Shown here in pieces: positions 61,568 to 64,000 of a stretch of DNA of 64,000 nucleotides. The DNA lies in NCBI GenBank assembly GCA_027923505.1, contig BROI01000019.1, positions 656,861 through 720,860 of the forward strand. The letters run 5' to 3'. Under the pieces are notes generated by a model. It was given only the letters and a program-made list of their open reading frames with translations. It made no database searches and had not been told where the DNA came from. Each line of letters starts with the position of its first letter. The stretch's first letter is position 1. This DNA comes from Mayamaea pseudoterrestris. Lineage: Eukaryota > Bacillariophyta > Bacillariophyceae > Sellaphorales > Sellaphoraceae. The position numbers were made by a program, and so were the translations under genes.

Positions 61568-62659
61568 ATGGCGCCAACGCCGCCAGCAAAAGCAAAGCCA
61601 TATGGGCACAACAAGTGTCTGGTAGAAAGACTACCGGGCGTGTTAGCCTGTTTAAAAACGACGGAACCTCAGCTGAAACAACCGACTAAAAACACTTTGC
61701 TTTTGAAAGGCATCAAATGCAGCGAAGGCATGGGCAAAGTCTTGCAGGAGCTCCGAGCCATTTCGGCTCCTCACGTCAAGCTGCTTTCGAAGCGAAATCA
61801 AATTGTCGCTTGGGACATGGATGGTCAGACCTCGTTGCAGTTTTTGACGACCAAGAATGACTGCAGCTTGTTTGCCTTGGCGCATCACAACAAGAAGCGG
61901 CCGAATCACTTGACCATTGGACGCACCTTTGATCATCAGATTTTAGACTTGGCCGAACTATCGATCCGAAGGTTTAAAAGCATGCAGGATTTTGGTGGCG
62001 GAGTTCCCAAGAAGAAGATTGGAAGCAAACCCATGCTACTCTTTGTCGGCGATTTGTGGGCGCAAGGTGAAACCTTTGTAAATCTACAAAACCTGTTAGT
62101 GGACTTTTACCGCGGCGAGATTGTCGACAAGCTCATTTTGTCGGGACTTGACCATTTGATGGTGTTTACGATTGCCAATTGCCCTGGCATTGAAGCGCCA
62201 ATGATCCACCAGCGCACGTACTTTTGCAAGCTCAAGAAGAATCCATCCGGCGGTGGCGAACATTCCTCGCCGCTTCCCTATTTGATACCTTGTGGACCCG
62301 ACTTGGACTTTACGCTGCAGCGCACGCAGTGGGCCGAGCCGGATATCTACAAGGCATCCCGGCGGCAACCGTTGGCAGCCAAGAGCAAAAAGGTCAAGAA
62401 CCATTCGACCAACTTGTTTGGAGAAACAGTAGGCCGATTGCACATTGCCAAGCAGCATGTGGACAAGATGCAGGGTAAAAAGGCCAAGGCTTTGCGCAGG
62501 GCGGAGAAGTTGGAGAAGCAAGAGGAACAGGCAGCGCTGGAGAACGAATTGAACCGCGAAAAGAGTGACTTGGATGCGTCGTTCGAGCAAACGTTTGGTT
62601 TCAAGGAGGAAGACGATACGAAAAAGGGTCCGCGCGGCAAGAAGCAGCGAGCGCAGTAG
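61568..62659 (+). CDS. RPF2: Ribosome production factor 2 homologue (Brix domain)
   Basis: Single exon, 363 residues, ATG 61568 (MAPTPPAKAKPYG). The Brix fold is evident: KNTLLLKGIKCSEGMGKVLQ, FALAHHNKKRPNHLTIGRTF, DLAELSIRRFKSMQDF, GSKPMLLFVGDLW, then LDHLMVFTI, QRTYFCKLKK, and PCGPDLDFTLQRTQWAEPD. The tail is a Lys/Glu-rich coiled coil. RPF2 with RRS1 brings the 5S RNP (5S rRNA, uL18, uL5) into pre-60S particles in the nucleolus. The reading frame is clean although genes on both sides are broken. Confidence 0.95.
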   Translation: MAPTPPAKAKPYGHNKCLVERLPGVLACLKTTEPQLKQPTKNTLLLKGIKCSEGMGKVLQELRAISAPHVKLLSKRNQIVAWDMDGQTSLQFLTTKNDCSLFALAHHNKKRPNHLTIGRTFDHQILDLAELSIRRFKSMQDFGGGVPKKKIGSKPMLLFVGDLWAQGETFVNLQNLLVDFYRGEIVDKLILSGLDHLMVFTIANCPGIEAPMIHQRTYFCKLKKNPSGGGEHSSPLPYLIPCGPDLDFTLQRTQWAEPDIYKASRRQPLAAKSKKVKNHSTNLFGETVGRLHIAKQHVDKMQGKKAKALRRAEKLEKQEEQAALENELNREKSDLDASFEQTFGFKEEDDTKKGPRGKKQRAQ

Positions 62660-62750
62660 CAATTGCGTTGGCTATAAAAAACGTCTATGTTACAAATTTG
62701 CGCGTAAGTTCGTCATATAATATTTGAACTACGATCATATCATTCAACTA

Positions 62751-63820
62751 TTAGGACATGTCAACCTCCGTTCCAATACCCAACTCTCGCGCTCGCTGAA
62801 CCACGACACTAGCCGTCATGATATCCTGTATACAAGTGCCAACACTCTTGTAAAAGGTGCAATCAATCATGGGAGACGTTTGCTCGTCACTTTTCCACTT
62901 GCTCTTCAACTCTGGATGCAGCAGCAACTCTCCCAGCAGCATGACTGGATGATGCTCCGTCAAGTGTTTCAAATCGCCCACGGTTCTTGCTTCATGCGTG
63001 TCAATGAGCACGCGGCAGCGATCGACGGTGCGCGCCGCCACCTCCTGCATGTGCGGCGTGTACGAGCCAATCCCATTCACGTGACAACCAGGTTTCAGCA
63101 GGGTGGTGCCATCCAAGACTGGCGTTGCCGCGTTGGTGCTGGTGACGACGCAGTCGTATGCTGAAACGCGTCCGCGACGGAGAGACGCTGTCGTTCCAGT
63201 AGCACAACGTGCGTGTGCGCACCCAGTCGGTCGGCAACTTTTGCGCCAGTTCTGGGCCCGTCTTTCGCGATTGACAATGGTTAGTTTCGGAATACTATAG
63301 CCAAGTGCAGTGGCAATGGCATGGACATGGAGTTCTGCTTGAAGGCCCGCGCCAAAGACTACCAAGTGCTGCAAATTGGGTTGCATGATGCTTGTCGCCA
63401 GTGCACTGCCGGCTGCCGTTCGCGCTGCCGTCAAGTAGGTCGCCGCCAAGACGGCATCCACGATTCCAGTGGCTGGATCAATGTTCGCTTAGAACTGGCT
63501 GGGTACTGGCGGCAGTCCATGATCAGGATTATGACTGCCACGGAGACGACCTTGACACCCATTTGAGTCGTCGATGATGATGAAGGATGATGATGATCCG
63601 GCATCATTTACTTCATCTGCTTGCTGCGTAAGGACGCCGCCTTGACAAGGAGTCCAGTCTGGTACGTCATCATCATTGTCGGCTGGCTCATACGCTAGGC
63701 AAGGTCAGTGGAACTCGTAGATTGCTTGGTAAAGATGGATTGAAGGGCGACCCTGTTAATGGCCAAGCAGTCGGACATGTTCAAACACTGACGAACGTTC
63801 GATTCGGATAGAAACAGCAT
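62751..63820 (-). pseudogene. Ornithine cyclodeaminase / mu-crystallin-like gene, multiply frame-broken
   Basis: The family start is seen at ATG 63820 (MLFLSESNVRQCLNMSDCLA). The NAD-binding core is at 63461-62751: DAVLAATYLTAARTAAGSAL, LVVFGAGLQAELH, LTIVNR, then YDCVVTSTNAATPVL, KPGCHVNGIGSYTPHMQEV. Between them sense jumps frames. GVKVVS and GSHNPDHGLPPVPSQF are in different frames. A TAA follows SQF at about 63489, just before ANIDPATG. Inside the core, KVADRLGAHTHVVLLERQ lies in yet another frame (about 63250-63160), with the frame returning afterwards. Intact relatives are ornithine cyclodeaminases, alanine dehydrogenases or ketimine reductases. At least five lesions in about 1 kb make it non-functional as written. 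Lies tail to tail with RPF2, 91 bp apart. Confidence 0.7.
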
Positions 63821-64000
63821 TTTCTGAAGGTAATGAGTGTATATGCGAGAGTGATAGTGCATGCTCGTAGTGGACTTTTGATTTACTATCGGTATGCTTT
63901 AGGATGATGCTGTTTGCGTGATCAAGTGAGAGATTGATTTGGCCTCATCTCGTGATGGCGGATAATGCAACGTAGCATGTCTCACCACTTATCAAATGGA

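Overview
This window is nuclear DNA of a eukaryotic alga, most likely a diatom or a close ochrophyte. The main evidence is a set of proteins whose N-termini are signal peptides ending in an ASAFAP-type plastid-import motif: porphobilinogen deaminase AAAFAP, an envelope protein QAFAP, a JmjC protein AAAFAV, an RlmH-like enzyme ALAF and a histidyl-tRNA synthetase SALAP. It also carries the DVICGRGSG domain common in diatoms (DUF6824) and compact GT-AG introns of about 70-140 bp. Genes are dense, lie on both strands and are often paired head to head. I cannot name the species. Starts were moved to real ATG codons where an open frame began at GTG or TTG.

Layout. 0-9.4 kb: an F-box/SPRY protein, two RING E3 ligases (one with an FHA-like region) and a four-exon EF-hand MscS channel, all on the minus strand. 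9.6-14.8 kb: histidyl-tRNA synthetase and a membrane-anchored protein with two GH20 domains. 15-25 kb: three secretory type I membrane proteins of algal families without known function. Two are close paralogues with near-identical ectodomains and unrelated tails, and a GAF-ankyrin protein lies between them. 25-35.5 kb: BOP1 (ribosome assembly), an RlmH-type rRNA methyltransferase, DNA ligase IV and an SPX-MFS phosphate transporter. 36-42.7 kb: three consecutive plus-strand genes with plastid-import leaders (HemC, an envelope protein and a JmjC-Tudor oxygenase), interrupted by a minus-strand membrane protein.

43-49.1 kb: a disrupted MYND-finger locus, then 5.4 kb of gene-free tandem repeats in the order C-A-B-A-C (units of about 168, 370 and 347 bp). 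Families B and C carry palindromes sharing the core ACAACTTGT. 49.7-54 kb: COQ9, a staphylococcal-nuclease-like protein, and a cyclin-D1-binding-protein-like gene. The last two are divergent, and the DNA between them holds eight 42-bp repeats, each with a TGACGTA element.

54-64 kb: Trs120/TRAPPC9 (intact C-terminal part, frame-broken N-terminal part), a DUF6824 protein with three frame breaks, intact RPF2, and a heavily broken ornithine cyclodeaminase-like gene. The breaks cluster at the right end on both strands, so either patchy base-calling errors or real gene decay must be considered.

Functionally the window is a mix of housekeeping genes (translation, ribosome assembly, tetrapyrrole and ubiquinone synthesis, DNA repair, phosphate storage) and lineage-specific surface proteins. 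Nothing suggests an operon, virus or CRISPR system.
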